Source: Sulfolobaceae archaeon (GTDB lineage: Archaea; Thermoproteota; Thermoprotei_A; Sulfolobales; Sulfolobaceae). Taken from it: a DNA stretch of 64,000 bases. The stretch lies in contig JAPYVG010000001.1 of the NCBI GenBank assembly GCA_028277025.1, forward strand, positions 62,001 through 126,000. The letters run 5' to 3'. Of this stretch, positions 26,869 through 42,794 are shown in pieces. The notes beneath the pieces are model-generated. The model was not told the DNA's origin, did no database searches, and worked only from the letters and a program-made list of their open reading frames with translations. The position numbers and the translations under genes were made by a program. How positions within the stretch are numbered: position 1 is the first letter of the stretch; every line of letters begins with the position of its first letter.

Positions 26869-28944
26869 CTCCACGTAAGCCATAACTGGCTCGAATTTTC
26901 TTCCTCTTCCCTCATAGAATTTGCTGAACATTTCATAGAAGTGAAGCCTCATATCTTGTATAAACACTATAAGTCCTTCCAATGCTATTGCTATTAAATT
27001 ACCTAATATTAATATAATAATTCCTAGAGGATTAGATAGAACTGCTATAGTGCTTGTGGGAGAACCCGCAGCTAAATAAGCCATATAAGAGAACGCAAAG
27101 AGAATATAGTAGTGTGCCACTGCAAATACTAAAACTCTTATGAACGATACTGTGTTAGAAATTAATAGTATTCCAGCCTCGAAGGCTCCTTCAATGAAAC
27201 CTATAGCTAGAGCTCCTCCAACTGTTAATTTTTCATGTTTTCTTAGTATTACCATTTTTCCAATCCAATTATATATTAAGGCTAATTCTATCCAAATTAC
27301 TAGAATATCAGCGAGTAGCTGGGTACCATTTGGTGCCGGTGTCCCAGAGTGAAAGATGAAATATTCTATCCCTCCTAATAGCGTTATTATTTGTCCGAAG
27401 AAGTCTTGCGGATACGTTAAGCCATAAGTGAACACTATTAGGGGTACAGTGTAAATCAGTAAAACCGGTAATCTATCTAAGAGAAGGTATTCGCTATCTT
27501 TTTTCTTTATCGCATTTACAACACCCATTAATGAGCTTATAAATAAGAGTATAGCACCCAAGAGTAGTGATAGTATAATTGTATTTATTAACCCTCTCTC
27601 TCCACCCGTAGGTAGGATATATCTTATAGTGTTATAGGCTGATTGAGAGACTGGCCAAATACTATATAAAGGTCCAACTTGTAAGCTAGGATTATCCAAT
27701 AATTCTCTCAGTCCACCGACTGGTAAAGGCCCGAAAAACTCTCTAGCTAAGATTCCAGTAATCATAGCTATTATACTACCATAAATTAGTACTAACGATA
27801 ATTGCATTATGTTTAAGCTTCCTCTTTTCTTTCCGTAGTTATAGAACCATATCGAAAATAGTAACACTACTAAGGCGTTACCGAAATCTGGGAACATGAG
27901 ACCAAAAAGGAAGGGGAAAGTAATTACTAAGAATACTGTTGGTGAGATCTCCCAATACGACGGTGTACCGTAGTATTCGACTACTGACTCTAACGGCTTT
28001 ATAGTGCTAGGCAAATTTACATACGTTGGAGGTTCTTCTTCATCACCGAACCTCTTAGGATATGTGTATGTTATGAATGCTTTATCCCCTAGTTTTTTAT
28101 TTAAAGTTTTCAAATCTTTTTCTGGTATAAACCCCTCAAATTGTATATAATAATTACTAACTCTAGCCTTTGACAAAGTATACATTGCATCTCTACTGGT
28201 TAGCAATTCTCCGTATAATGACGATAATTCCTCACTATCATTAACTACTGATTCTGCGAGTTTCCCCCTTCTTTCCGAAAGTAACGATTGTATGTAGTTT
28301 ATTCTTTCCATTAGGTTATTATAAGCCTGGAGTGGTGAAACTAAGTCTTGTGTTTCAAGCCTTCTTATTCCTAATTCCTTAAGGGTTTGGGTTAGGTTAG
28401 ATCCTCGTAAACCTATAATAATTGCGGGGTAAAGCCCTCCTTTTTGACATTCACAAATAACAACGAAATTCCTTTTTTCTAACTCTTTCCTCTGTTCTGC
28501 TGTGATTATTGCTAATGCTATATCGAAAGTTTTAGTATTATAGAGTAAACTTAAATCAATTCCTACATTCTTAAATGGCTCTAATTCTCGTCTTTGTGTT
28601 TCTAAGGATTCTAATTCCGCCCTTAATTTCCCTATTTCCTCTAATAGTTCTTTATATTTATCCTCAAATTTCCTATAATTTTCTAATATTTTAGTAGAAA
28701 TGTCAATCCAGTTAATAACTTCCATCTTTCCCTTAGGTTCTAAGGGAACTCCTCCTAATTCCATTATTACCTTTAACTTACTTATGGCCTCGTTAATTTC
28801 ACCGTATTTTCTCCTAGCTTCTTCAACTTTTTCTTGCGATATAGGGGTCTTTGGGTCTTCTGGTTGAAAAGACTTTATTTTTAATAACTCTTTAACTACT
28901 TCGTCAGCTTTGTCCTTTGGTGCTATAATTTCTACCCTAGCCAT
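26860..28944 (-). CDS. atpI: A-type ATP synthase subunit I (a subunit)
   Basis: 694 residues from ATG 28944 ([20 protein letters not shown]); a GTG at 28962 is an alternative. The N-terminal half is soluble with long coiled coils and forms the peripheral stalk contact. The C-terminal half has seven or eight membrane segments forming the proton channel; the essential Arg is in [19 protein letters not shown]. It is transcribed away from the rest of the cluster, with an 87-bp gap to atpF. Confidence 0.93.
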   Translation of the reverse strand: MARVEIIAPKDKADEVVKELLKIKSFQPEDPKTPISQEKVEEARRKYGEINEAISKLKVIMELGGVPLEPKGKMEVINWIDISTKILENYRKFEDKYKELLEEIGKLRAELESLETQRRELEPFKNVGIDLSLLYNTKTFDIALAIITAEQRKELEKRNFVVICECQKGGLYPAIIIGLRGSNLTQTLKELGIRRLETQDLVSPLQAYNNLMERINYIQSLLSERRGKLAESVVNDSEELSSLYGELLTSRDAMYTLSKARVSNYYIQFEGFIPEKDLKTLNKKLGDKAFITYTYPKRFGDEEEPPTYVNLPSTIKPLESVVEYYGTPSYWEISPTVFLVITFPFLFGLMFPDFGNALVVLLFSIWFYNYGKKRGSLNIMQLSLVLIYGSIIAMITGILAREFFGPLPVGGLRELLDNPSLQVGPLYSIWPVSQSAYNTIRYILPTGGERGLINTIILSLLLGAILLFISSLMGVVNAIKKKDSEYLLLDRLPVLLIYTVPLIVFTYGLTYPQDFFGQIITLLGGIEYFIFHSGTPAPNGTQLLADILVIWIELALIYNWIGKMVILRKHEKLTVGGALAIGFIEGAFEAGILLISNTVSFIRVLVFAVAHYYILFAFSYMAYLAAGSPTSTIAVLSNPLGIIILILGNLIAIALEGLIVFIQDMRLHFYEMFSKFYEGRGRKFEPVMAYVELP

Positions 28945-29031
28945 CGTTTCGGGAAAGATCACAGTGATTCAATATGATAAATTTAATATGTCTTAAAAAC
29001 TTTTAACTAAGTTTTGAAATGATAGTTCAAG

Positions 29032-29334
29032 ATGGGTAAAGTAATTGTTGTGGGAGATAGGTATACTGTAAACCTTTTCCGGCTTATAGGTACTGAGGGA
29101 TATATCTTAGATGACCCTCTTAAATTAGAAGATACATTGATAAAACTAAAGAAAAGGGAGGATATTGACCTTATATTGGTCTCTAACGACCTTTATTCTC
29201 CAGTTAGAGAGAAGGTAGAAAACCTAGTAATTGAACAGAAGAAACCATTAGTCACTATAATTCCTACGCCTTTTAGCGAATCTAAACCGCTTGATGTTAA
29301 AAGTTTAATACTCAAAGCACTAGGATTTGGGTGA
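29032..29334 (+). CDS. atpF: A-type ATP synthase subunit F
   Basis: 100 residues with the family pattern: KVIVVGDRYTVNLFRLIGTEGY at the N-terminus and DLILVSNDLY before a C-terminal helix (DVKSLILKALGFG). Subunit F binds the central stalk (D subunit) and regulates rotation. First gene of the plus-strand ATP synthase operon; CTTAAAAACTTTTAA at ~28995-29010 contains a TATA-like element at the right distance. Confidence 0.85.
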   Translation: MGKVIVVGDRYTVNLFRLIGTEGYILDDPLKLEDTLIKLKKREDIDLILVSNDLYSPVREKVENLVIEQKKPLVTIIPTPFSESKPLDVKSLILKALGFG

Positions 29335-29340
29335 GGTAAG

Positions 29341-29916
29341 TTGGTTTCCTTTGAGGAGCTATTAGACTCTTCATTGTCAGTTGAAAAAAAGAAAGTAGAA
29401 GAAGAATTAAAAAAAGCTCTTTTTGAAGCAAATTCCATAGTTGACGAGTATTATAAAAATATAATAAGTGAATATGCTGTTAAAATCCAAGATTTAATCC
29501 AAAAAAGTAATGAGAGAATTAACAGTGAAATAGCTAAAAATGAAATAGATAATAAAAGGATTTTAAATAGAGAAAAAGATTACTGGATAGAGCAAGTTAA
29601 AGCTAAGGCCTTCTCTGAGTTAACCGAACTAACTAATACCGATGAGTATAAGAAAGGTTTAAGGGCTATCATATCAAGGGAGGCTAAAGATGGTTGTATA
29701 ATTTATTGCTCACCTTCAGAGAAGGGATTAATACAATCAATTCTAAAGGAGTTCAAAATTAAAGGTAACGTAGAGGTTGACAATACAATTAAAGCTGGGA
29801 TTAAAATTTTCTATCCAGATCAAAGTCTATTGAGGGATTTTACTCTTGAAACAGTTTTAAGTCAAGTGTTTGACGATATAAGAGATGAAATAGCTAAGAT
29901 TCTTTTCGGTGAGTGA
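29341..29916 (+). CDS. atpE: A-type ATP synthase subunit E
   Basis: 191 residues, TTG start just after GGTGAGGTAAG. Long N-terminal helix ([25 protein letters not shown]) followed by a C-terminal domain with a late [31 protein letters not shown], the usual subunit E layout. It forms the peripheral stalk that holds the A3B3 headpiece. Confidence 0.85.
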   Translation: MVSFEELLDSSLSVEKKKVEEELKKALFEANSIVDEYYKNIISEYAVKIQDLIQKSNERINSEIAKNEIDNKRILNREKDYWIEQVKAKAFSELTELTNTDEYKKGLRAIISREAKDGCIIYCSPSEKGLIQSILKEFKIKGNVEVDNTIKAGIKIFYPDQSLLRDFTLETVLSQVFDDIRDEIAKILFGE

Positions 29917-29918
29917 AA

Positions 29919-33093
<3,175 letters not shown>

Positions 33094-33097
<4 letters not shown>

Positions 33098-33738
33098 GCT
33101 CTGGAAAAATTTTACCAACAAAAATAAACTTAATCAACTTAAATAGGCAGATTAAATTAACTAGAAACATAAAAAGACTTTTAGAAAATAAAAGGGAAGT
33201 TCTCTTAATTTATTTAAGAGAGTATGCTACGGAATATGAGAGAGTTTATAAGGAAGTTAATAAGGTATTAAAAGACGTTTATTCAACATATTTAGACGGT
33301 GTTGTAGCTGAAGGTATAAATACTATTGAAGAATACGCTAATAATATTCCCCCAACCCTTCAAGTTAAGAGCGCAACTAAATTACTTTTTGGTGTGAGAA
33401 TACCAATAGTTGAGTTAGATGAAAACTCAATTTCTCAAAAACCTTTTGGGGAGGTGGAAATGTCGCCATATATTACGAAATCTCAAAGGGAGATGGCTGA
33501 AGCCTTTAAGAAGATCTTATTATTAGTTGAGATGGAGTCTGCAATAAGATCACTTACCGCTGAACTTAGGAAAACTCAAAGGTTAATTAATGCTATTGAT
33601 ACCTCTATTCTACCTTATTATATCTCATCAGCAAAGTATATTAAACGTGTTCTTGATGATCGTAGAAGAGAAGAATTTGTTAGATTAAAAACTATTAGGA
33701 GGATTTTACAGAGAAGGAGGGCTGAGAAGGTTGGCTGA
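33094..33738 (+). CDS. atpD: A-type ATP synthase subunit D (central stalk)
   Basis: 214 residues; ATG overlaps the atpB stop by 4 nt. The two long helices, N-terminal ([36 protein letters not shown]) and C-terminal ([22 protein letters not shown]...), are the coiled coil of the rotor shaft. It couples proton flow to the head. Confidence 0.93.
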
Positions 33739-33889
33739 ACAGTATATAAATATTCTCAAATCTAAATTAGATGAGAAGAAATCTGAGATCTTAAAAAAAC
33801 TTAATGATGAATATTCTAAGTTGTTATCACAAAGAGTTGAAGAATTAGAGAATATAAAGAGAAATATTTTAAAGGAAGTGCCGAAATAA
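33731..33889 (+). CDS. Small coiled-coil ATP synthase subunit (G/H-like or epsilon)
   Basis: 52 residues from TTG 33731, overlapping the atpD stop by 8 nt, with GGAGGG upstream. The protein is one continuous charged helix ([20 protein letters not shown] ... [15 protein letters not shown]). By position between atpD and the c-subunit gene and by size (~6-7 kDa) it fits the small peripheral-stalk subunit (AhaH/G type) or the ~7 kDa epsilon polypeptide reported in the S. acidocaldarius enzyme. Too short for most automatic gene calls. Confidence 0.75.
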   Translation: MAEQYINILKSKLDEKKSEILKKLNDEYSKLLSQRVEELENIKRNILKEVPK

Positions 33890-33906
33890 ACTTTGAGGGT
33901 CTCCAT

Positions 33907-34212
33907 ATGAAGAAAGCACTGCTAGCCTCGCTTATTTTACCGCTACTTATACCAGCAATAATAGCTAGTGCTCAAGCAGCTTATGATACACCCCAAGGGT
34001 TTGAGGGTTTAAATATTGGTGCTGGATTAGCTATAGGCCTTGCAGCAGTAGGTGCTGGGATTGCTGTTGGAATGGCTGCAGCTGCTGGTATTGGCGTTTT
34101 GACCGAGAAAAGAGAGATGTTCGGTACTGTATTAGTCTTCGTAGCTATTGGTGAGGGAATCGTATTATACGGAATCCTATTTGCAGTACTAATGTTATTC
34201 GCAAAAGTTTGA
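33907..34212 (+). CDS. atpK: A-type ATP synthase c subunit (proteolipid, subunit K)
   Basis: 101 residues. A removable N-terminal signal-like segment ([23 protein letters not shown]) precedes two membrane helices: [27 protein letters not shown] and [25 protein letters not shown], the latter with the ion-binding Glu in GEGIVLYG. It forms the proton-driven rotor ring. Last gene of the operon; no gene resembling subunit C/d is seen in the cluster. Confidence 0.92.
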   Translation: MKKALLASLILPLLIPAIIASAQAAYDTPQGFEGLNIGAGLAIGLAAVGAGIAVGMAAAAGIGVLTEKREMFGTVLVFVAIGEGIVLYGILFAVLMLFAKV

Positions 34213-34261
34213 ATTCAAGAGAATAAGGCTTTTTTACCTATTTTCTTCTTACCCTTATAGC

Positions 34262-35716
34262 ATGAAATTAACAAGAGAGAAATGGGAGAACAACTTCTCG
34301 GAATGGTTTGACTGGGTTATAAGAGAGGCTGAAGTATATGACTATGGTAGATACCCCGTAAAAGGAATGGGTGTATGGATGCCTTACGGGTTTAAGATAA
34401 GGAGAGCAGTAACAGATCTGATGAGGAAACTTCTTGATTCAACTGGACATGAGGAAGTATTATTTCCAATGTTAATTCCAGAGGATTTATTAAAAAAAGA
34501 AAGTGAGCATATAAGGGGTTTTGAAGGAGAAGTATACTGGGTTACTAGAGGCGGAGAAGAGGATTTGGACGTCAAATTGGCTTTAAGGCCAACTAGTGAG
34601 ACTGTAATAACTTTCATGGAATCTTTTTGGATTCAAAGCTACAAACAACTTCCTAAAAAGTATTATCAGATTGTTAGTATATTCCGTTATGAGACTAAGG
34701 CTACCCGGCCAATGATAAGGCTAAGGGAAGTAACTACATTTAAAGAGGCTCATACTCTTCATGAAACTTATGAAGACGCAGAGAGACAAGTAAAGGAGGC
34801 CGTAGAAATTTATAAGAAGTTTTTTGATGAACTCGGGATTCCATATGTAATATCACAAAGACCTGAATGGGATAAGTTTGCTGGGGCTGAATACACTATA
34901 GCCTTCGATACAGTGATGCCAGATTCTAGAACTTTACAAATAGGTACTGTTCATCATTTAGGACAACACTTTACAAAAGCTTTTGACTTTAAGATACAGA
35001 AGAAAGATGGCACTTTAGACTATCCTCATCAAACTAGTTATGGTATTTCTGATAGGGTGATTGCAGTGCTAATAGCGATTAATGGGGATGATCACGGAAT
35101 GGTACTACAACCCCTGGTAGCTCCAATTAAAGTAGTAATAGTTCCAATCCCAGCTAAGGATAATCTTTCTACTACTGAAAAAATTCTTAAATATTGTGAG
35201 GAAATAAGTAATGAGCTCAATTCGAATGGGATAACAACAGTAATAGATAAAGACCCAGAAAAAACACCCGGAGAGAAGTTCTATATTTGGGAATTAAGAG
35301 GGGTACCAGTTAGGATAGAGATAGGGCCAAGGGAATTAAAAGATGGCACGGTATTTATGAAGAGAAGAGACACTCTTGAAGGGGTAAGCGTTAAGAGAGA
35401 GGAGGTTATTAAATCAGTTCAAGAGTTATTGGATAAGATTAGTAAAGATTTGAAGGACAGGGCTAAGAAATTCTTAGAGAGCAAACAAAAATACACTGAG
35501 GACTTGGAGGAGGCTAAGAAATTAATTGAAAATAGGGCTGGAATAGTTGAAGTACCGTGGTGCGGGAGTAATGAATGTGGGCTTAAACTACAAGATTTAG
35601 TAGGGGGCAAGGTGTTAGGGATTCCTTTAGATAGTAAAAGAGATGTTTCAAAAAGCCAATGTGTTGTTTGTAAAAAACCAGCAAAGACAACACTAAGGCT
35701 GGCAAAAACTTATTAA
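34262..35716 (+). CDS. proS: Prolyl-tRNA synthetase
   Basis: 484 residues, archaeal/eukaryotic type. Motif 1 and 2 regions: [16 protein letters not shown] and [25 protein letters not shown]; motif 3 region: [25 protein letters not shown]. The anticodon domain follows, then a C-terminal zinc domain with Cys in PWCGSNECG and SQCVVCKKP. It is class II and lacks the bacterial editing insertion. Has its own promoter region (TTTTTTA stretch at ~34230). Confidence 0.96.
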   Translation: MKLTREKWENNFSEWFDWVIREAEVYDYGRYPVKGMGVWMPYGFKIRRAVTDLMRKLLDSTGHEEVLFPMLIPEDLLKKESEHIRGFEGEVYWVTRGGEEDLDVKLALRPTSETVITFMESFWIQSYKQLPKKYYQIVSIFRYETKATRPMIRLREVTTFKEAHTLHETYEDAERQVKEAVEIYKKFFDELGIPYVISQRPEWDKFAGAEYTIAFDTVMPDSRTLQIGTVHHLGQHFTKAFDFKIQKKDGTLDYPHQTSYGISDRVIAVLIAINGDDHGMVLQPLVAPIKVVIVPIPAKDNLSTTEKILKYCEEISNELNSNGITTVIDKDPEKTPGEKFYIWELRGVPVRIEIGPRELKDGTVFMKRRDTLEGVSVKREEVIKSVQELLDKISKDLKDRAKKFLESKQKYTEDLEEAKKLIENRAGIVEVPWCGSNECGLKLQDLVGGKVLGIPLDSKRDVSKSQCVVCKKPAKTTLRLAKTY

Positions 35717-35751
35717 AAATAATGGAGTGTATAATGTGAGGGTGTAAATTT

Positions 35752-36039
35752 TTGCCTAAGAAGAGGGAGAATAGAGGTAGAAGAAAAGGCGATAAGGGTC
35801 ACGTAGGTTATGTTTATTGTGATCAATGCGGAGCTAGAATACCAGAGGATAAGGCTGTTTGTGTTACTAAACCCTATAGTCCAGTTGACCCAGCGTTAGC
35901 AGCAGAGTTAGAGAAAAAGGGTGCAATAATTATGAGATATCCCGTTACTAAGTGTTATTGTATTAATTGCGCCGTATTCTTGGGTATTATAAGAATTAGA
36001 GCTGAAGAGGAAAGGAAACAAAAAACCCGTTTATATTAA
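35752..36039 (+). CDS. rps26e: Ribosomal protein S26e
   Basis: 95 residues from TTG 35752 with GGTGTA and a 5-nt spacer upstream. PKKRENRGRRKGDKGHVGYVYCDQCG and KCYCINCAVFLGI hold the four zinc Cys of S26e. The protein occurs in eukaryotes and part of the TACK archaea, supporting a crenarchaeal source. Binds the 30S platform near the mRNA exit. Confidence 0.95.
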   Translation: MPKKRENRGRRKGDKGHVGYVYCDQCGARIPEDKAVCVTKPYSPVDPALAAELEKKGAIIMRYPVTKCYCINCAVFLGIIRIRAEEERKQKTRLY

Positions 36040-36079
36040 ATTGACAAAGTTTTTTAATAAGTTGCTATAATCTCATGTT

Positions 36080-37090
36080 ATGAGACTCTATGAACTGAGT
36101 TTTTTTGAAGTTGAGCAATTCTTTTATAAATTAGCAGAGTTAAAAGATGTTTTAAGAGATAATGGTCTACTTCAAATCTCACCTTCATTACCAGAAACTT
36201 TGCCAGCACAAGGCACAGCAATGGTAAAACATGCCTTTCCTATATTCCAGAAAGGAGGAGTTGTAATGGATGTTACCAACGTAACTCAAGCTGAGATAGC
36301 TGAGGAGGCTGGAGCTACTGCGGTAATGGTTTTGGATAAACTACCTTATGATGTTAGAAAGAGCGGAGGAGTCGCTAGAATGGCTGACCCCAAAATCATT
36401 GAGGAAGTAATGAACTCAATTACAATTCCAGTAATGGCTAAGGTTAGGATAGGTCACTATTATGAGGCTAGAGTATTAGAAGCTTTAGGCGTAGACATGA
36501 TTGACGAAAGCGAAGTCTTAACACCAGCTGATGAAGAGCATCACATTAATAAATGGGAATTTAAGGTTCCATTTGTAAATGGTGCTAGGAGTTTAGCTGA
36601 AGCACTAAGAAGAATAAATGAAGGTGCATCGATGATAAGAACTAAAGGAGAAGCCGGAACGGGTAATGTAAGTGAGGCTGTAAAGCATATGAAGTTAATT
36701 AACGGTGAAATTTCTTTACTCATGAACATGGCCGAAGAGGATAGGTTAAAGAAGGCTAGGGAATATGGCGTCCCGTACCAATTAGTAGAACTGACTGTCA
36801 AACTGAAGAGATTACCCGTCGTCAACTTTGCAGCAGGGGGTATTGCTACTCCAGCTGATGCTGCTTTAATGATGTGGTTAGGTGCTGATGGAATATTTGT
36901 AGGATCTGGAATATTCAAAAGCACAGACCCTGATCAGAGAGCTAAGGCAATAGTTCTAGCAACAGCTAACTGGGAGGATCCAGAAATAGTATTAGAAGCT
37001 CAAAAGATGGTGAGCGAGAGTAAAAGTATGATGGGAATTGATATAAAGACGTTAAAGCCAGAGGAACTATTACAAGTGAGGGGTAGTTAA
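36080..37090 (+). CDS. pdxS: Pyridoxal 5'-phosphate synthase, synthase subunit
   Basis: 336 residues. Beta/alpha barrel with landmarks [21 protein letters not shown], the Lys in [33 protein letters not shown], and [17 protein letters not shown]. It makes PLP from ribose 5-phosphate, glyceraldehyde 3-phosphate and ammonia provided by PdxT. A 40-residue helical N-terminal extension is somewhat longer than in bacteria. Stop overlaps the pdxT ATG by 1 nt. Confidence 0.97.
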   Translation: MRLYELSFFEVEQFFYKLAELKDVLRDNGLLQISPSLPETLPAQGTAMVKHAFPIFQKGGVVMDVTNVTQAEIAEEAGATAVMVLDKLPYDVRKSGGVARMADPKIIEEVMNSITIPVMAKVRIGHYYEARVLEALGVDMIDESEVLTPADEEHHINKWEFKVPFVNGARSLAEALRRINEGASMIRTKGEAGTGNVSEAVKHMKLINGEISLLMNMAEEDRLKKAREYGVPYQLVELTVKLKRLPVVNFAAGGIATPADAALMMWLGADGIFVGSGIFKSTDPDQRAKAIVLATANWEDPEIVLEAQKMVSESKSMMGIDIKTLKPEELLQVRGS

Positions 37091-37692
37091 TGAAAATCGG
37101 AATTCTAGCGTATCAAGGTAGTTTTGAGGAGCACGCTTTACAAACAAAGAGAGCTTTAGAGAAATTAAAATGGGATGGTGAGGTAGTCGCTGTAAAGAAG
37201 CCTAAAGATTTGCAAAACTTAGATGGTATAATAATCCCTGGTGGTGAAAGTACTACAATTGGTATTGTAGCCCAAAGGCTCGGTGTTTTAGAGGAATTAA
37301 GGAATAAGATTAAGGAAGGCTTACCTGTATTAGGCACTTGTGCGGGTGCAATAATGTTAGCTAAAGATGTAAGTGATGCTAAAGTTGGTAAAAAATCGCA
37401 ACCTCTAATAGGAGAGATGGACATACAAGTGATTAGAAATTACTATGGTAGACAAAGGGAGAGTTTTGAGGCAGAGCTCGATTTTTCGATTATTGGTGGA
37501 AATAAAGGAAGGGTTGTGTTCATTAGGGCTCCAGCGATAGTTAAAACCTGGAATGACGCTAAGGGTTTACTTTCATTACAAGGGGTTATAGTTATGGCTG
37601 AACAGAGGAATATGGTTGCAACTACATTTCACCCTGAATTATCAAACACTACAACTGTTCATGAATACTTACTAAAGAAGGTTAAAAGATAA
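37090..37692 (+). CDS. pdxT: Pyridoxal 5'-phosphate synthase, glutaminase subunit
   Basis: 200 residues. Class I glutaminase: PGGESTTIG oxyanion region, nucleophile Cys in LGTCAGAIMLA, and the His-Glu pair in TTFHPELSNTT. Releases ammonia from glutamine into PdxS. Translationally coupled to pdxS. Confidence 0.96.
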   Translation: MKIGILAYQGSFEEHALQTKRALEKLKWDGEVVAVKKPKDLQNLDGIIIPGGESTTIGIVAQRLGVLEELRNKIKEGLPVLGTCAGAIMLAKDVSDAKVGKKSQPLIGEMDIQVIRNYYGRQRESFEAELDFSIIGGNKGRVVFIRAPAIVKTWNDAKGLLSLQGVIVMAEQRNMVATTFHPELSNTTTVHEYLLKKVKR

Positions 37693-37738
37693 TTTTTAAG
37701 TTAAGAAATCAATTTTAAACTGTAAGGGTATATCTGGC

Positions 37739-39262
37739 GTGCCTCCAAAAGATCTGATGTTTGACAAATCAGCCTTAATTCATGGGGCTTCAAACTTCCT
37801 TTTAAATAAGAAAATCTATGGTAATATTCTAATCCATAAAGCCCTTTTAAATGAAATAGAAAAGGAAGCGAGGGAAGGCCTAGTCACCGCAGAAATAGCT
37901 TTAGATGAAGTTAAAAAGCTAAGAGAAGTAGCTGATGAACTATTAGTAAGCTTTGAGATAGTAGGGGATGAGGATAGAAAGTACTCTTCTGTTAATGAGG
38001 CTTTAAGGGATTACTGTTCGGTACATGATTGTGTTATAGTTACAGCAGACGAGATACAAAAGAAGTTAAGTGAAAGTATGAGTGTAGAAGTAATATATTT
38101 ATCACCAGAACAAAAAGAGCTTGAAATAGAAAAAATGTTTGATGAGAACACTATGAGTGTACATCTGAAAGAAGGTACCACTCCTAAGGCTAAGAAAGGG
38201 AGACCCGGTAACTGGCAATTCGTAGAACTGAGTAGTGATATCTTAACTGGCCAAGATATTAAAAGGATCGTAAATGAGATCCTCTCTGCCGTGAGCTATG
38301 TTAAAGACTCGTTTATTGAAATTGAAAGGAAGGGATCTACTATAGTTCAACTAGGTAACTATAGGATTGTAATAATAAGGCCCCCGTTAAGTGATGGCTG
38401 GGAAATAACGATAACCAGACCTGTTGCCAGAAAAAGGTTAGAGGATTACAATTTAAATGAAAAACTTCTGAACAGATTAAAGGAGAAGGCCGAAGGCATA
38501 TTAATTGCCGGTTCTCCGGGGATGGGTAAAACTACTTTTGCTCAAGCCCTAGCAGAATTTTATATGAGGATGAACAAAGTAGTTAAAACGATAGAGTCTC
38601 CTAGAGATATGCACTTACCACCCGAAATTACACAATATTCTAAAAACTATGCTGAGGTTGGTGAACTCCATGACATACTTTTGTTAAGCAGACCAGATTA
38701 CACTGTTTATGACGAGATGAGGAACGATGAAGATTTCAAATTATATATTGATTTGAGATTAGCGGGTATAGGTATGATTGGGGTAGTTCACGCTACAACG
38801 CCTATTGACGCAATTCATAGGTTTATAAATAGGGTAGATATAGGTACTATTCCTAATATTCTAGATACTATAGTATTTATCCAATATGGCAACGTGGCCA
38901 AGGTGTATAGTTTAGATATGACAGTAAAAGTACCTACTGGGTTAAGAGAGGCAGATTTAGCGAGGCCGGTAGTTGAGGTTAGGGATTTAATTACTGATAA
39001 GGTTGAGTACGAAATTTATGTATTTGGGGAGCAGACAATGATAGTCCCAGTGGGTAATATAGTTACGGACTCTTTACAAAAGAAGTTAGAGAATGTTGTA
39101 AATAACATTATTCCTTCAGCCTCGGTAACTTATGAAAATGGCGAGTACGTTATAACTATTCCTAAAGAAGAAATAGGACTATTCAATAAGAAATTGGTAA
39201 GCAAGCTGAAGAGATATGAAAAGAAACACAAGATTAAGATAAGGGTTAAATTCTCAGATTAG
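37739..39262 (+). CDS. pina: PIN-domain ATPase PINA (Holliday junction ATPase)
   Basis: 507 residues from GTG. Domains: N-terminal PIN domain (1-~130; Asp9 in LMFDKSALIHG, later VIVTADEIQKK), a linker, a VirB11/T2SS-like ATPase domain with Walker A GSPGMGKTT (~257-265) and YDEMRNDED, and a C-terminal KH-like region (ENGEYVITIPKEE...). This matches PINA, characterised in S. islandicus as a hexameric ATPase that promotes Holliday junction branch migration with the Hjm helicase and Hjc nuclease. It lies tail to tail with hjc, no gap. Confidence 0.85.
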   Translation: MPPKDLMFDKSALIHGASNFLLNKKIYGNILIHKALLNEIEKEAREGLVTAEIALDEVKKLREVADELLVSFEIVGDEDRKYSSVNEALRDYCSVHDCVIVTADEIQKKLSESMSVEVIYLSPEQKELEIEKMFDENTMSVHLKEGTTPKAKKGRPGNWQFVELSSDILTGQDIKRIVNEILSAVSYVKDSFIEIERKGSTIVQLGNYRIVIIRPPLSDGWEITITRPVARKRLEDYNLNEKLLNRLKEKAEGILIAGSPGMGKTTFAQALAEFYMRMNKVVKTIESPRDMHLPPEITQYSKNYAEVGELHDILLLSRPDYTVYDEMRNDEDFKLYIDLRLAGIGMIGVVHATTPIDAIHRFINRVDIGTIPNILDTIVFIQYGNVAKVYSLDMTVKVPTGLREADLARPVVEVRDLITDKVEYEIYVFGEQTMIVPVGNIVTDSLQKKLENVVNNIIPSASVTYENGEYVITIPKEEIGLFNKKLVSKLKRYEKKHKIKIRVKFSD

Positions 39263-39697
39263 TTAAAAGAAAGTGTCAAGGGTTTTAGACATTTTACCCT
39301 CTACATATCTTACTAATTCCTCAAAGCTTAATCCTTTCTCCATAACTTCCTTATCTACTAAATAGTTCCCAGTCTCAGTTCTCTTAAGTAAGTCGAATTT
39401 TATAAACTTCAAATCTTTATCGATTTTAGCACCTATAAAAAGTTCCCCGCCGCTTTTCTTAGTAAATTCCTTTATTCCATCTCCTTGCTCTCTATCAATA
39501 TATATTTTATCCCCACTTTTTCTACTCTTCATCTCTATTAATAATATAAAGCCGTTTTTTAAAGCCACTATATCTGGGACGTGATCTTTTCTTTTTGAAC
39601 CGCTAGCAGGAGCCCTTATTACTGCAAAACCTCTATCTCTTAGTTTAGATACAACATATCGCTCAAGAGAAGAACCACGAGTTTTATTCGTTGCCAC
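39263..39697 (-). CDS. hjc: Holliday junction resolvase Hjc
   Basis: 144 residues. Catalytic residues of the archaeal resolvase are all visible: Glu12 in SSLERYVVSKL, Asp42 in HVPDIVAL, Glu55 and Lys57 in LIEMKSRKSGDK. It cuts four-way junctions symmetrically. It is convergent with pina, whose product is known to interact with Hjc. Confidence 0.95.
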   Translation of the reverse strand: MATNKTRGSSLERYVVSKLRDRGFAVIRAPASGSKRKDHVPDIVALKNGFILLIEMKSRKSGDKIYIDREQGDGIKEFTKKSGGELFIGAKIDKDLKFIKFDLLKRTETGNYLVDKEVMEKGLSFEELVRYVEGKMSKTLDTFF

Positions 39698-39714
39698 ATG
39701 AATATTTTAAAAAA

Positions 39715-41066
<1,352 letters not shown>

Positions 41067-41089
<23 letters not shown>

Positions 41090-42794
41090 GTACTATCACC
41101 TGTTTTAATCTCCCACCAGGTGGTAAGGTGGGTAATGCCAATTCTTCCTTATCAATCGGGATCCTTATAACTGCCGGAACATTCTCTTTCATTGCAGTCT
41201 TTAAGCTCTTCTCTATCTCTTCATAGCTTGTTGCGTTAAAGCCTAACGCTCCAAAAGCTTCAGCTAGTTTCACGAAATCTGGTGAAGGGCCATAATCTAC
41301 TCCTACGATTCTATTACCGAAGAATAGATCTTGAACTTGCCTTACTAACCCTAAAGTCCTGTTATCGAATATTACTGAAATAACTGGAATATGTTCGTCC
41401 ACAGCTGTGGCTAAATTATTTCCAGTCATTAAGAATGAACCATCTCCGTCCAGATCGACTACTACTTTGTCTGGTCTAGCTAATTTAGCTCCCATTGCAG
41501 CTGGTAATCCGAAACCCATAGTTCCCATACCAGTTGAAGACAAGAATGTTCTAGGTTCTAATACCTCCCAGAATACCTCTGCCCACATTTGATGCTGTCC
41601 AACTCCAGTGGTGACTATTGCGTCCCTAGGTAGAACGTTCCTTATCGTCTTTAAGACTTTCCATGGTTTAAGTTTATTAGGCTCATCATAGTAGTAGAAT
41701 TGTTCATAATACTCTTTGTACTCTTTTAATCTCTTTATCCAATTACTGTGTTCATTCTTAATTCCTAGTTCTATTATAGCCTTCTTCAACTCTCTGAGTA
41801 AGATCTTGGCATCTCCTGCTAAGTTCACGTCAACTCTTATCGACCTTTCTCCATCAGAAGGATCTATATTGATCATAATGAACTTCTTTCTTGTCTCTAT
41901 CATCTCGTCATAGGATGTAAAAGTCCTATCGCTAAACCTAGCACCTACTACCAACATCGCGTCAGATTCTAGGGCGGCCATTGAAGCTTCTGCTCTTCCG
42001 TAATATCCCATTGCACCGAAGTATAATGGGTGGTCATGGGGTATTGCACTTTTGCCGGGGAATGTTGAAATAATTGGTATATGTAACAATTCTGCCAGTT
42101 CTAATACCTCTTGCGTTGCATTAGACCATACTACACCAGTTCCTACTAAAATTATTGGTCTCTCAGCGTTTATTAGTATTTCAGCAGCTTTCTTCAGTTT
42201 CTGTCTATCAATTATAGTAGGGAACTCCTTATATCCTTTGACCATAGGTTTTTCTGGCCACTTGACCTCATCTACTTTCTCATAGAATATATCCCTTGGA
42301 ATATCTACTACTACTGGTCCGGGTCTCCCCGTAGTAGCAATATAAAATGCGTTCTTTATCCATATTGGTATTTCTTCCAGTTTCTTAATCTCCACTACGT
42401 ACTTGGTGATGTGTTCGAAAATTCCCATTGCATCCGCTTCTTGGAACGCCATTTTTCCTATAGAGTTTCTAGGTACTTGCCCAGTAATTGCTATTACCGG
42501 TGATGAATCCCAATAGGCGGTTATTAACCCAGTCACTAGGTTAGTGGCTCCGGGGCCAGAAGTCGCAGTACACACTCCGGGTACGCCAGATGCTCTGGCG
42601 TAACCGTCCGCTGCGTGAGCTGCGGCTTGTTCATGCCTCATTAGTACGTGCCTTAGTTCTCCGTTCTTTAAATCTTCTATGAAAGCATCATATAATTGCA
42701 TGTTTGACAATCCTGGTATTCCGAAGATTACCTTTACTCCTTCTCTTTTTAGAGCATCTATTGTAATTCTAGCTCCAGTCGGCATAATCCTCAC
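41067..42794 (-). CDS. ilvB: Acetolactate synthase large subunit
   Basis: 575 residues. TPP-dependent enzyme: catalytic Glu in VLMRHEQAAAHAADGYARASG, TPP motif GDGSFLMTGNNLATAVDEHIP, and FAD-like middle domain. Catalyses the first common step of branched-chain amino acid synthesis. GGTGAG with a 4-nt spacer precedes the ATG. A 143-bp gap separates it from the HAD gene and holds its own promoter region. Confidence 0.95.
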
